From assembly GCA_016215605.1 (NCBI GenBank), contig JACRJB010000049.1, positions 38,810-102,809 of the forward strand: a stretch of 64,000 bases of DNA, written 5' to 3'. How positions within the stretch are numbered: the stretch's first letter is position 1; each line of letters starts with the position of its first letter. The position numbers were made by a program, and so were the translations under genes. Below are positions 40,721 through 49,493 of the stretch, piece by piece. Source of the stretch: Rhodopseudomonas palustris (GTDB lineage Bacteria; Pseudomonadota; Alphaproteobacteria; Rhizobiales; Xanthobacteraceae). Under the pieces are notes generated by a model, which searched no databases, was not told where the DNA came from, and saw only the letters and a list, made by a program, of their open reading frames with translations.

Positions 40721-40792
40721 CGACGACGGCCCGGTTCGCCAGCCGTCGTCGGCAGTCCGAGAAAGCTCGACAGCGGTCCCGCTGTCGTCGAG
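40721..40792 (+). terminator. Tandem stem-loops between SBP and permease genes
   Basis: CGACGACGGC/GCCGTCGTCG (40721-40751) followed by GCTCGACAGCG..CGCTGTCG-TCGAGC. Confidence 0.5.
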
Positions 40793-40820
40793 CCCTGCTG
40801 CCTGCTGACCTGGAGCGACA

Positions 40821-41723
40821 ATGGCCGTCGGATCGTTCTTTGGTTCGTTTGACTGGAGCGCCTTTCTCAACGCGCTGATCCTCGGCGTGTCGATCGCCAG
40901 CATCTGGCTGATCGCGGCGCTCGGCCTGACGATCATCTACGGCACCGCCGGCGTCATCAACATGGCGCACGGCGAGTTCATCATGCTCGGCGCCTACAGC
41001 TCCTACATGCTGCAGAATTATGTCGGCCTGCCGTTCTTCCTCTGCGTGCCGGCGGCGTTCGTGATCGTCGCGCTGGTCGGGCTGATCCTGGAGCGCGGGC
41101 TGATCCGCTATCTCTACAAACGGCCGCTCGACACGCTGCTGGCGACGTTCGGCGTCTCGCTGGTGCTGATGCAGGGCGTCCGCCTGATCTTCGGCAGCGA
41201 TCCGAAATATCTCGCGGTGCCGCCGATCTTCACCAGCAATTTCCAGCTCGGCTTCGTCAACATCTCGGCGTTCCGCGTGATCGTGCTCGGCATCACCATC
41301 GCGCTGGTGGTGGCGCTGTGGGCGCTGTTCTACCGCACCCGGTTCGGCGTCCAGGTCCGGGCGGTGATGCAGGACAAGGAGATGGCGGCGTCGTTCGGCA
41401 TCAATTCCGACCGCGTCTACATGCTGACCTTCGCGATCGGTGCCGGTCTGGCCGGCATCGCCGGCTCGCTGTTCGGCGTGCTCAACATCGTGCTGCCGAC
41501 GATGGGTACGGGCTACGTGGTGCAGGCGTTCCTGGTGGTGGTGGTCGGCGGCGGCACGCTGGCCGGCAGCGTGATCGCCGGCGGCGCCACCGGCGAGCTG
41601 CAATCGGTGTTCGCCTATTTCACCAACGACACCTTCGCCCGCTTCATGCTGTACGTGCTGATCGTCGTGTTCCTGCGCATTCGCCCGCAGGGGCTGTTCG
41701 CGCCGTCGGCCAAGCGACGATAG
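40821..41723 (+). CDS. Branched-chain/urea-type ABC permease (LivH/UrtB-like)
   Basis: LGLTIIYGTAGVINMAHGEFIMLGAYSSYML. Confidence 0.88.
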   Translation: MAVGSFFGSFDWSAFLNALILGVSIASIWLIAALGLTIIYGTAGVINMAHGEFIMLGAYSSYMLQNYVGLPFFLCVPAAFVIVALVGLILERGLIRYLYKRPLDTLLATFGVSLVLMQGVRLIFGSDPKYLAVPPIFTSNFQLGFVNISAFRVIVLGITIALVVALWALFYRTRFGVQVRAVMQDKEMAASFGINSDRVYMLTFAIGAGLAGIAGSLFGVLNIVLPTMGTGYVVQAFLVVVVGGGTLAGSVIAGGATGELQSVFAYFTNDTFARFMLYVLIVVFLRIRPQGLFAPSAKRR

Positions 41724-41749
41724 CCCATCCGAGCGAGCGAGAGGCGAGC

Positions 41750-42856
41750 ATGAACATCTACCACAACGTCAAGGCCCAGTGGCTGGCTTACGCCGCGTTC
41801 TTCGCCGTGCTCGCGCTGGTGCCGGTGCTGGTCAGCGATTCCTTCCTGCTCAATCAGTTCGCGACCTACGGCGTGTTCGGCCTGTTGGCGCTCTCGATCA
41901 GCCTGTGCTGGGGCTTCGGCGGCATCCTCAATCTCGGCCAGGGCATTCCGTTCGGGCTCGGCGCCTACGGCATGGCGATGACCATGCAGATGCAGAGCCA
42001 GGACGCGTCGAACCCGCTGCCGCCGTTCATGCTGAACAACAGCCTCGATCATCTGCCGATGTTCTGGGAGCCGTTCCGCAACACCACGCTCGGCATCGTC
42101 CTGTCGCTGATCGTGCCGACGCTGTTCTGCGCGATCTTCGGCGGGCTGATGTTCCGCGCCCGGGTCTCCGGCCCGTTCTTCGCGATCATGACGCTGGCGA
42201 TGCTGTCGGCCTGGTACACGCTGATCCTCGACGTCCAGCCCTACACCAACGGCGCCAACGGCATCACGCCGCCGTCGCCGCTGAAGCTCGGCGAGATCGT
42301 GGTCGATCCCTACAGCCCGGCCGCCTACTGGACCGTGCTGGTGCTGCTGCTGGTCGCGACGGTGACCGCCAAGCTGATGACGCTGAGCCGGTTCGGCCTC
42401 GTCGTGCAGGCGGTGCGCGGCGATGCCGAGCGGGTCCGGTTCCTCGGCTACAACGTCGCCGGCTACGAGACGCTGGTCTACACCATCTCGGGCTTCATCG
42501 CCGCGGTCGCCGGCTGCTGCTGGGTGATGCTGACTCAATATGTCTCGCCCGCGCAGTTCGACACCACCTTCAGCCTGTCGATGGTGATCTGGGCCGGCAT
42601 CGGCGGCCGGCTGTCGTTGCTCGGCGCGATCGTCGGCGCGTTCCTGATCCAGGGCGCGCAGAGCTATCTCGGCGACACCTTCCTCAACACCTGGCTGCTG
42701 GTGCTCGGCGGCTTCTTCATCTTGGTGGTGCGCTTCCTGCCGAAGGGGCTCGCCGGCCTGGTCGAGAGCGCGCTCGGCAAGCTGTCGTCGCGGCGTGGCC
42801 GTGACGACGGCAACGGCGTCGCCGCATCCCGCCTCGTTCCGCAACCCGGCGAATGA
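41750..42856 (+). CDS. Branched-chain/urea-type ABC permease (LivM/UrtC-like)
   Basis: LSISLCWGFGGILNLGQGIPFGLGAYGMAM; start ATGAACATCTACC. Confidence 0.87.
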   Translation: MNIYHNVKAQWLAYAAFFAVLALVPVLVSDSFLLNQFATYGVFGLLALSISLCWGFGGILNLGQGIPFGLGAYGMAMTMQMQSQDASNPLPPFMLNNSLDHLPMFWEPFRNTTLGIVLSLIVPTLFCAIFGGLMFRARVSGPFFAIMTLAMLSAWYTLILDVQPYTNGANGITPPSPLKLGEIVVDPYSPAAYWTVLVLLLVATVTAKLMTLSRFGLVVQAVRGDAERVRFLGYNVAGYETLVYTISGFIAAVAGCCWVMLTQYVSPAQFDTTFSLSMVIWAGIGGRLSLLGAIVGAFLIQGAQSYLGDTFLNTWLLVLGGFFILVVRFLPKGLAGLVESALGKLSSRRGRDDGNGVAASRLVPQPGE

Positions 42857-42866
42857 GGACGCAGCG

Positions 42867-43607
42867 ATGAGCTTTCTCGAGATCCGAAACCTGAGCAAGA
42901 GCTTCGACACCACGCAGGTGATCGTCGATTTCAGCATCGAGATCGTCGAGGCGACGCTGTGCTGTCTGGTCGGACCGAACGGCGCCGGCAAGACCACGAC
43001 GATGGACCTGATCACCGGCCGGCAGAAGCCGACCTCGGGCCAGATCCTGTTCTGCAACGACGACATCACCGGGCTCGACGAGCACGAGATCGCGCGCCGC
43101 GGCATCGGCCGCAAGTTTCAGGTGCCGGCGGTGTTTCGCGATCTCAGCGTGCGGCAGAATCTGGAAGTCGCCTACAGCAAGAGCACCAACCCGATCAAGA
43201 ACATGTTCCGGTTCCGCGCCACCGGCTTCGCGCAGAAGCTGGAGGAAGTGGCGACGTTGGCCGGGCTGACCGACCGCCTCAACGTCGAGGCCGGCATTCT
43301 CTCCCACGGCGAAACCCAGTGGCTCGAGATCGGCATGGTGCTGATGCAGGACCCGCGGCTGCTGCTGCTCGACGAGCCGGTTGCCGGCATGACCGAAGCC
43401 GAGATCGAGAAGACGGTGTCGATCTTCAAGGGCCTGAAGGCAACCAACACGCTGGTGGTGGTCGAGCACGACATGGCGTTCGTGCGCGAGATCGCCGACG
43501 TGGTGACGGTGATGCACATGGGTAGCCTGCTGGCGCACGGACCGATCGCGGAGATCGAGGCCAATGCCCGCGTCCGCGAAGTCTATCTCGGCGACGCGGA
43601 GGCCTGA
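42867..43607 (+). CDS. ABC ATP-binding protein (LivG/UrtD-like)
   Basis: GPNGAGKTT, LLLLDEPVAGMTEAE. Confidence 0.9.
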   Translation: MSFLEIRNLSKSFDTTQVIVDFSIEIVEATLCCLVGPNGAGKTTTMDLITGRQKPTSGQILFCNDDITGLDEHEIARRGIGRKFQVPAVFRDLSVRQNLEVAYSKSTNPIKNMFRFRATGFAQKLEEVATLAGLTDRLNVEAGILSHGETQWLEIGMVLMQDPRLLLLDEPVAGMTEAEIEKTVSIFKGLKATNTLVVVEHDMAFVREIADVVTVMHMGSLLAHGPIAEIEANARVREVYLGDAEA

Positions 43608-43609
43608 TC

Positions 43610-44308
43610 ATGCTGCTGGCGATGGACAACGTCACCTCGTATTACGGCAAGACGCCGATCCTGAAAGGGTTCACCTTCGGCCTGGAGCAGGGCAAGTGCC
43701 TGTGCGTGCTCGGCCGCAACGGCGTCGGCAAGACCACCTTGATGCGCACCATCATGGGGCTGACCGACCGCTCGACCGGCGCGATCGCGATCAACGGCGC
43801 CGATATCAGTGCAGCCCAGACCTACGACCGCGCCAAGCTCGGCATCGGCTACGTGCCGCAGGGCCGCGGCATTCTCTCCGAATTCACCGTGCGCGAGAAC
43901 ATCCTGCTCGGCACCTTCGCGCGGCCGGACGGCGGCACCGAAATTCCTGAGATCTGCCTGCGGCTGTTTCCGTATCTGAAGGACAATCTCGATCGCCGCG
44001 CCGGGCTCTTGTCCGGCGGCCAGAAGCAGCAGCTCGCGATCGCCCGCGCGCTCGCGGTCGATCCCAAGGTGCTGCTGCTCGACGAGCCGACCGAAGGCAT
44101 CCAGCCCAACATCGTCCACGAGATCGGCGAGACGCTGATGATGCTGAACAAGGAGCTCGGCATCACGCTGCTGCTCACCGAGCAGCACATCAAGGTGGCG
44201 CGCCGGCTCGGCGACGACTTCTTGATGATCGACAACGGCCGCGTCGTCGCCACCGGCGCGATCGACCAGCTCGACGACGACCTGATCCACCGCCACCTGA
44301 CGATCTGA
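43610..44308 (+). CDS. ABC ATP-binding protein (LivF/UrtE-like)
   Basis: GRNGVGKTT, LSGGQKQQLAIARAL, LLLDEPTEGIQPNIV. Confidence 0.9.
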   Translation: MLLAMDNVTSYYGKTPILKGFTFGLEQGKCLCVLGRNGVGKTTLMRTIMGLTDRSTGAIAINGADISAAQTYDRAKLGIGYVPQGRGILSEFTVRENILLGTFARPDGGTEIPEICLRLFPYLKDNLDRRAGLLSGGQKQQLAIARALAVDPKVLLLDEPTEGIQPNIVHEIGETLMMLNKELGITLLLTEQHIKVARRLGDDFLMIDNGRVVATGAIDQLDDDLIHRHLTI

Positions 44309-44340
44309 TCGACCAACAAGCGACCCACAGGAGGACGACG

Positions 44341-44781
44341 ATGATCCCCATTCCTCGCAAGACCACCGCGGACGCCGAACGGATGATGAAGGTGCACAAG
44401 GAGTGCATCGACTCGATGAAGGGCGTCGCGGGCAACAGCGTGCTGAAATGCGCGACGCCGGGCGACACCACCACCGTCACCGGCGGCATCCACGAGGACT
44501 TCCAGCTCAACCGCGTGCTGCTGCGGATGCGCGCGCAGCCGGCCAAGGGCAAGCTGGTGGTGGTCTGCACCAAGATCGAGAAGGAATGGCGGATCGCCCG
44601 GCTCAGCGGCATCCGCGGCGTGCCGCCGGAATTCGTCACCGACAAGGTCTACGACAACGAGCAGGACCCGCAGCACGACATCTTCGTGATGCGGCTCGAC
44701 GAATTCGCCGAGACCGACGGCTTCCCCGAGCACTTCCGCGAAGGCTGGAAGCGCCGCGACGATTTCTGGACCGTCACCTGA
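44341..44781 (+). CDS. dmfA1: N,N-dimethylformamidase small subunit-like protein
   Basis: 146 aa, directly upstream of the large-subunit homologue; size and position match the small subunit of DMFase operons. Confidence 0.7.
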   Translation: MIPIPRKTTADAERMMKVHKECIDSMKGVAGNSVLKCATPGDTTTVTGGIHEDFQLNRVLLRMRAQPAKGKLVVVCTKIEKEWRIARLSGIRGVPPEFVTDKVYDNEQDPQHDIFVMRLDEFAETDGFPEHFREGWKRRDDFWTVT

Positions 44782-44830
44782 CCCTTCGCACCGCGCCGAA
44801 AAGCGTTCGCACCCCTTCGAGGAAGCTGCC

Positions 44831-47230
44831 ATGAGTTGGATGAAGATTACCGGATACGCGGACAAGTTCAGCGTGCATCCCGGCGACACCATCAAGTTCT
44901 ATGTGAATTGCGACGGTCCCGCCGAATATCAGGCCGAGCTCGTCAAGATGATCCACGGCGACACCAATCCGCGCGGCCCGGGCTTCATCGAGGAGCCGAT
45001 CAAGGCGGAGTGCAACGGCACTTACAAAGGCGTGAAGCAGGAGATCTATTCGGGCTCCTACGGCTTCATCGCCGACAAGCCGCAATTCCAGGTCGAAAGC
45101 GTCACGCTGCAGTGCTGGATCTGGCCGACCACGCCGAAGACGCATCCAAAATACTGGAAGCACGGCGCCCAGGGCCTCGTCACCAAATGGCTCGATGGCA
45201 AGGGTTACGGCCTGTTCCTCAATGAGGACGGCTGCATCGAATTCCGCGTCAACGATCAGGTCATCACCACCGGCGCGCCGGTGCGCGATCACGCCTGGCA
45301 TTTCGTCGCCGCCAGCTTCGACGCCGCGACCGGCGAAGCTGTGCTGTATCACGAGCCGCAGGTGGTCTACGCGCTCGACCCGGAGATCCCGCCGGTCACC
45401 AAGACGCTCGCCACCAAGCTCGCTTACACGCCCGGCACGCCGACGGTCGTCGCCGGCTATTGCGGCAGCATCACCGATGCGCCGGTCGCCAAGGCGTCGG
45501 TGCCGCCCGGCATCCTGATCAAGGGCCATTATAATGGCAAGATCGACAGCCCGCGGATTTCCAGCAAGGCGCTGACCCGGCTCGAGATCGAGACGATGAA
45601 GCAGGGCGCGCAGCCCGGCCTGTCCGAGCGTCGCAACTCCGGCCCGACCGGCAAGCTGTCCGAGACCATCGTCGCCGCCTGGGAATTCTCCGACGGCATC
45701 AACACCATCATCGGCAAGGACAAGGGGCCTTATCTGTTCGATCTGACGATCGTCAACTGTCCGACCCGGGCGATGACCGGCTACAACTGGCAGGGCCAGG
45801 TGTTCGACTGGAAGTCCGCGCCCGAGCAATACGGCGCGATCCACTTCCACGACGACGACATCGACGACGCGCGCTGGGCGACCAGCTTCGAGTGGAAAGT
45901 GCCGGAAGGCACCAGCAGCAAGTTCTACGCCGCGAAGCTGACCTCCAAGGATGGCGACGAGGACTACATCCCGTTCTGGGTGGTGCCGCGCGTCGGCCAG
46001 GAGCAGTCCAAGATCGCCTTCATGGTGCCGACCATCAGCTACATGGCCTACGCCAACGAGCATCTCGCCAACAACGCCGGCGGCGCCGAACTGTTGGTGT
46101 ATCGCGTGCCGATCATGCAGCAGCAGAACATGTTCCTGTCGGAGCATCGCGAGTATGGCGGCTCGATCTACGACACCCACACCGACGGCAGCGGCCTCTG
46201 TCTATCGTCGCGGCTGCGTCCGATCCTAAGCATCCGGCCGAAATACGATCACTTCCTGGCGCAGGCGCCGTGGCAGTACCCGGCCGATCTGCACATGATC
46301 TACTGGCTGGAGAAGATGGGCTACCAATACGACGTCATCACCGACGAGGACGTCACCTATGACGGCCTCGCCCGGCTGGAGAACTACAACGTCGTGATCT
46401 CCGGCTCACATCCCGAGCACAACAGCGGTCCGCAGCTCGACGCGCTGCACAACTACATGCAGCGCGGCGGCCGCTTCATGTATATGGGCGCCGACGGCTG
46501 GTACTGGGTCCACTCCTATCACCCGGCCTACAACGACCGCGGCCGCGGCGTGGTCACCGAGATGCGGCGCTGCGAATCCGGCATCCGCACCTGGCGTGCC
46601 GATCCCGGCGAATACTATCATCAGGGCACCGGCGAACTCGGCGGCATGTGGCGCTTCCGCGGCCGCTATCTCCACACCATCGCCGGCACCGGCATGTCGT
46701 CGGAAGGTTTCGACATCTCGACCTACTACTCGCGCACCCCGGAGAGCAACGACGCCCGCGTGGCGTGGGCGTTCGAGGGCATCACCTACGACGAGAAGCT
46801 CGGCAATTTCGGCCTGGTCGGCGGCGGCGCCGCCGGCACCGAACTCGACATCGTCGACACCATGCTGGGCAGCCCGCCGCATACGCTGGTGGTAGCGACC
46901 TCGGCCGGCCGCCACACCGAAGGCTATCTGCTGGTGATGGAAGACTACGGCTTCAACCAGCAGGGCCTCGACGGAACCCAGCATCCGCGGGTCCGCTCCG
47001 ACATCGCCTATCACGAGACGCCGAATGGCGGCGCCTCGTTCGCGTTCTCGTCGATCGCGTTCTGCGGCTCGCTGCCCTGGAACAATGGCGACAACAACAT
47101 CTCGAAGCTGGTCGGCAACGTGCTGAACCGCTTCATGCAGGACGGTCCGCTGCCGACGCCGAGCCCCGAAGCGATCGTGCATCGCGGCCGCGCCGACTAC
47201 GACCAGCCGATGAACAAGGCGCGTAAATAA
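44831..47230 (+). CDS. dmfA2: N,N-dimethylformamidase large (beta) subunit-like protein
   Basis: 799 aa; N-terminal ITGYADKFSVHPGDTIKFYV, LamG-like middle, C-terminal TISYMAYAN...GGSIYDTHTDGSG...SGSHPEHNS. Confidence 0.85.
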   Translation: MSWMKITGYADKFSVHPGDTIKFYVNCDGPAEYQAELVKMIHGDTNPRGPGFIEEPIKAECNGTYKGVKQEIYSGSYGFIADKPQFQVESVTLQCWIWPTTPKTHPKYWKHGAQGLVTKWLDGKGYGLFLNEDGCIEFRVNDQVITTGAPVRDHAWHFVAASFDAATGEAVLYHEPQVVYALDPEIPPVTKTLATKLAYTPGTPTVVAGYCGSITDAPVAKASVPPGILIKGHYNGKIDSPRISSKALTRLEIETMKQGAQPGLSERRNSGPTGKLSETIVAAWEFSDGINTIIGKDKGPYLFDLTIVNCPTRAMTGYNWQGQVFDWKSAPEQYGAIHFHDDDIDDARWATSFEWKVPEGTSSKFYAAKLTSKDGDEDYIPFWVVPRVGQEQSKIAFMVPTISYMAYANEHLANNAGGAELLVYRVPIMQQQNMFLSEHREYGGSIYDTHTDGSGLCLSSRLRPILSIRPKYDHFLAQAPWQYPADLHMIYWLEKMGYQYDVITDEDVTYDGLARLENYNVVISGSHPEHNSGPQLDALHNYMQRGGRFMYMGADGWYWVHSYHPAYNDRGRGVVTEMRRCESGIRTWRADPGEYYHQGTGELGGMWRFRGRYLHTIAGTGMSSEGFDISTYYSRTPESNDARVAWAFEGITYDEKLGNFGLVGGGAAGTELDIVDTMLGSPPHTLVVATSAGRHTEGYLLVMEDYGFNQQGLDGTQHPRVRSDIAYHETPNGGASFAFSSIAFCGSLPWNNGDNNISKLVGNVLNRFMQDGPLPTPSPEAIVHRGRADYDQPMNKARK

Positions 47231-47239
47231 GCGAGCAGG

Positions 47240-47261
47240 GCGCCCGCCGCACGGCGGGCGC
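47240..47261 (+). terminator. Stem-loop after dmfA2-like gene
   Basis: GCGCCCGCCG-CA-CGGCGGGCGC perfect 10-bp arms. Confidence 0.5.
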
Positions 47262-47284
47262 TCGTTCCACGGTGCGAGGCGCTC

Positions 47285-48328
47285 ATGTTGTCACATCCGG
47301 ATCTCGGTTTCGTCGACGGCGGCGTGGATTTTCTGCGCGCCGATCTCTACGCCTCCTGCCGCACGCGGTTCGGCGTCGCCACCGCGCTGCCGCGACAGGC
47401 CTACAGCTCCGTGGTGTTCCAGGAGCTGGAAAACGAGAAGGTGTGGACGCGCGATTGGGTCTGCGTCGGCACCTCGGCGGAGATTCCGGACTCCGGCGAT
47501 CTGTTGCCTTACACGGTCGGCAATCACGCCATCCACGTGCAGCGGCTCGCCGCCGGCGGGCTGATCGGGCGGTTCAACAAGGCGCAGCACGGCGGCTGCC
47601 GGCAGGTGCCGGCGCAATGCCGCACCGGGCGCAAGACCAAATGCTCCTACACCTCGTGCGGCCACAGCCGCGACCGCGAAGTGATTCCGGGCGCGGTGCT
47701 GTCCGGCGAAATGACCCCGCAGGCCGGCCAGTTTCTCGGCGGCAATCCCGACCGGCTGCTGCCGATCAGCATCAAGCGGCTCGGGCCGTTCCTCTACGTC
47801 AACATCGATCCGGCGCGCGGCGCAACGGCGGAACTGCCGTCGGTCGAGGGCGCGATCGAGCGCAACGCGATGCGCGTCGCCGGGCAGTGGCGCGACGTGG
47901 CCGCCAACTGGAAACTCGCCGGCGCGGCGCTGGTCGACACCGCGCGGTCGCATGCCGAGGGCGGCGGCGCCAGCAACTACGTTTCGGCGGACTGGCATTT
48001 TCCCAATCTGGTGGTGATCAAGTCGCGCCGCGCGGCGCTGGCGATCGTGCTGCAGCCGACCGGCTTCGATCAGGTGCTGCTGCGGCTGTCGGTGTTCACC
48101 CACGAGCAGGCGGCGGACGCGGCCTGCGCCAACCTGCTGGCGCTGGTCGAGCGTGCCGCCGCGGCTGCGGCCGCCGCACAGCAGGAGTTCGCAAGGCCCG
48201 CGGTGACCGAGATCACCGAGCCGTCGCGCTCGGCCTGGAAGTTCAATCAGCAACTGATCGATCGCATCGGCGCCCAGCATCCGGTGTACTGGAACGCGCC
48301 GCTGATGCAGGCGCGGCTGGGGCGCTGA
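47285..48328 (+). CDS. Rieske oxygenase-family protein with degenerate cluster and iron-site motifs
   Basis: Ring-hydroxylase alpha architecture (ENEKVWTRDWVCVGTSAEIPDSGDLLPYTVGN..FLYVNIDP..NWKLAG), but FNKAQHGGC...CSYTSCGH replaces CxH...CxxH. Confidence 0.65.
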   Translation: MLSHPDLGFVDGGVDFLRADLYASCRTRFGVATALPRQAYSSVVFQELENEKVWTRDWVCVGTSAEIPDSGDLLPYTVGNHAIHVQRLAAGGLIGRFNKAQHGGCRQVPAQCRTGRKTKCSYTSCGHSRDREVIPGAVLSGEMTPQAGQFLGGNPDRLLPISIKRLGPFLYVNIDPARGATAELPSVEGAIERNAMRVAGQWRDVAANWKLAGAALVDTARSHAEGGGASNYVSADWHFPNLVVIKSRRAALAIVLQPTGFDQVLLRLSVFTHEQAADAACANLLALVERAAAAAAAAQQEFARPAVTEITEPSRSAWKFNQQLIDRIGAQHPVYWNAPLMQARLGR

Positions 48329-48330
48329 CC

Positions 48331-48636
48331 ATGGTGTTCAGCGTCCAGCAGGTGAAGTACGAGTTCCTCGCCTACATCAAGGAATTCGACCCCGAGTTCT
48401 CCAATTGGTATGTCGGCCTCGCCGACCAGCCGAAGCGCGCGCTGATCGATCAGCACGGCGTTCGCGACGACCAAGATCCGTGGCTGTACAAGCAGCTCCT
48501 GACCAACCGCGCTGCCCGCACCGTGCAGGACTATTTCGTCGGCCATCTCGGCACCGCCGGCAACCGCGACACGCCGCAGTCGGAGGATTTCGACTGCGTG
48601 TATCTGTACAAGATCGCGGAGCATACGAGGCCGTAG
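48331..48636 (+). CDS. 101-aa protein of unknown function, next to the Rieske-like gene
   Basis: ATG 2 nt after upstream stop; MVFSVQQVKYEFLAYIKEFDPEFSNWYVGLADQPKRALIDQHGV.. Confidence 0.65.
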   Translation: MVFSVQQVKYEFLAYIKEFDPEFSNWYVGLADQPKRALIDQHGVRDDQDPWLYKQLLTNRAARTVQDYFVGHLGTAGNRDTPQSEDFDCVYLYKIAEHTRP

Positions 48637-48702
48637 AATGTCGCACATCGTTTGCGGCACCGCCAAATGCAGTGCGATCGCAGGAATTCTGATGGCTGTC
48701 CC

Positions 48703-48781
48703 GTCATTGCGAGCGAAGCGAAGCAATCCAGCGCCATTGCACGGAGCTGGATTGCTTCGTCGCTTCGCTCCTCGCAATGAC
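48703..48781. repeat. Dispersed palindromic repeat family R1, copy 2
   Basis: GTCATTGCGAGCGAAGCGAAGCAATCCAGC ... GCTGGATTGCTTCGTCGCTTCGCTCCTCGCAATGAC. Confidence 0.85.
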
Positions 48782-48836
48782 GGATGAGCAGATGATGTGT
48801 CGTCGTAACTCTGTCGAGAACTGAGGAGAAAACCCC

Positions 48837-49493
48837 ATGCAGGTCCAGGACGGCGAACGCGCTTATCTCGACAAGGACTTCGATCTGGCGAAGAGCATCT
48901 GGGAGCCGCTGGCGGAGCAGGGCGATGCCGAGGCGGAAGCCTGGCTCGGCGCGCTGTACGCCAACGGGCTCGGCGTCGAGCGCGACATCGCGCGCGCGTT
49001 CGCCTATTATCTGCGTTCGGCCGAACACGGCAATCCGCTCGCCGCCAACAATGTCGGGGCGATGTACGCCAAGGGCGAGGGCGTCGCGGCCGATCCGGCC
49101 AGCGGCGCGGCCTGGTTCCTGCGTGCGGCCGAGACCGGCGATGCGCTCGGCCAGTTCAATTATGCGGTGGTGCTCACCAAAGGCATGGGCGTCGCGCCGA
49201 ATCTGGCCGAGGCTGTGACCTGGTATCAGCGCGCCGCGGAAGGCGGTCATTATCCGTCGCAGGCCCGGCTCGGCTATTGCTACGCCAAGGGCCTCGGCAC
49301 CAAGGTCGATCCGGTCGAGGCGTTCGTCTGGCTGACGCAGGCGAGCCGCCACGGCGTCGGTCTGGCGATGGCCGAACTCGAGGACCTGGTGCGCGGCATG
49401 TCGGCGGAGCAGAAGGCGCAGGCGCAGCAGCGGCTCGCCCAGCGCGACGCCGCGCAGCGCGGCGCCCGCGTGTCAGAGGCTGCGGTCGGCTGA
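48837..49493 (+). CDS. Sel1-like repeat (SLR/TPR) protein
   Basis: Repeats AEAWLGALYANGLGVERDIARAFAYYLRSAEHGNPLAANNVGAMYAKGEGV. Confidence 0.87.
   Translation: MQVQDGERAYLDKDFDLAKSIWEPLAEQGDAEAEAWLGALYANGLGVERDIARAFAYYLRSAEHGNPLAANNVGAMYAKGEGVAADPASGAAWFLRAAETGDALGQFNYAVVLTKGMGVAPNLAEAVTWYQRAAEGGHYPSQARLGYCYAKGLGTKVDPVEAFVWLTQASRHGVGLAMAELEDLVRGMSAEQKAQAQQRLAQRDAAQRGARVSEAAVG

Noticed and set aside
39370-44308. Naming the transporter as a true urea transporter (urtABCDE)
   Set aside because: No urease genes nearby and the operon continues into DMFase-like genes, so an amide substrate is at least as likely; family call kept, gene symbols withheld.
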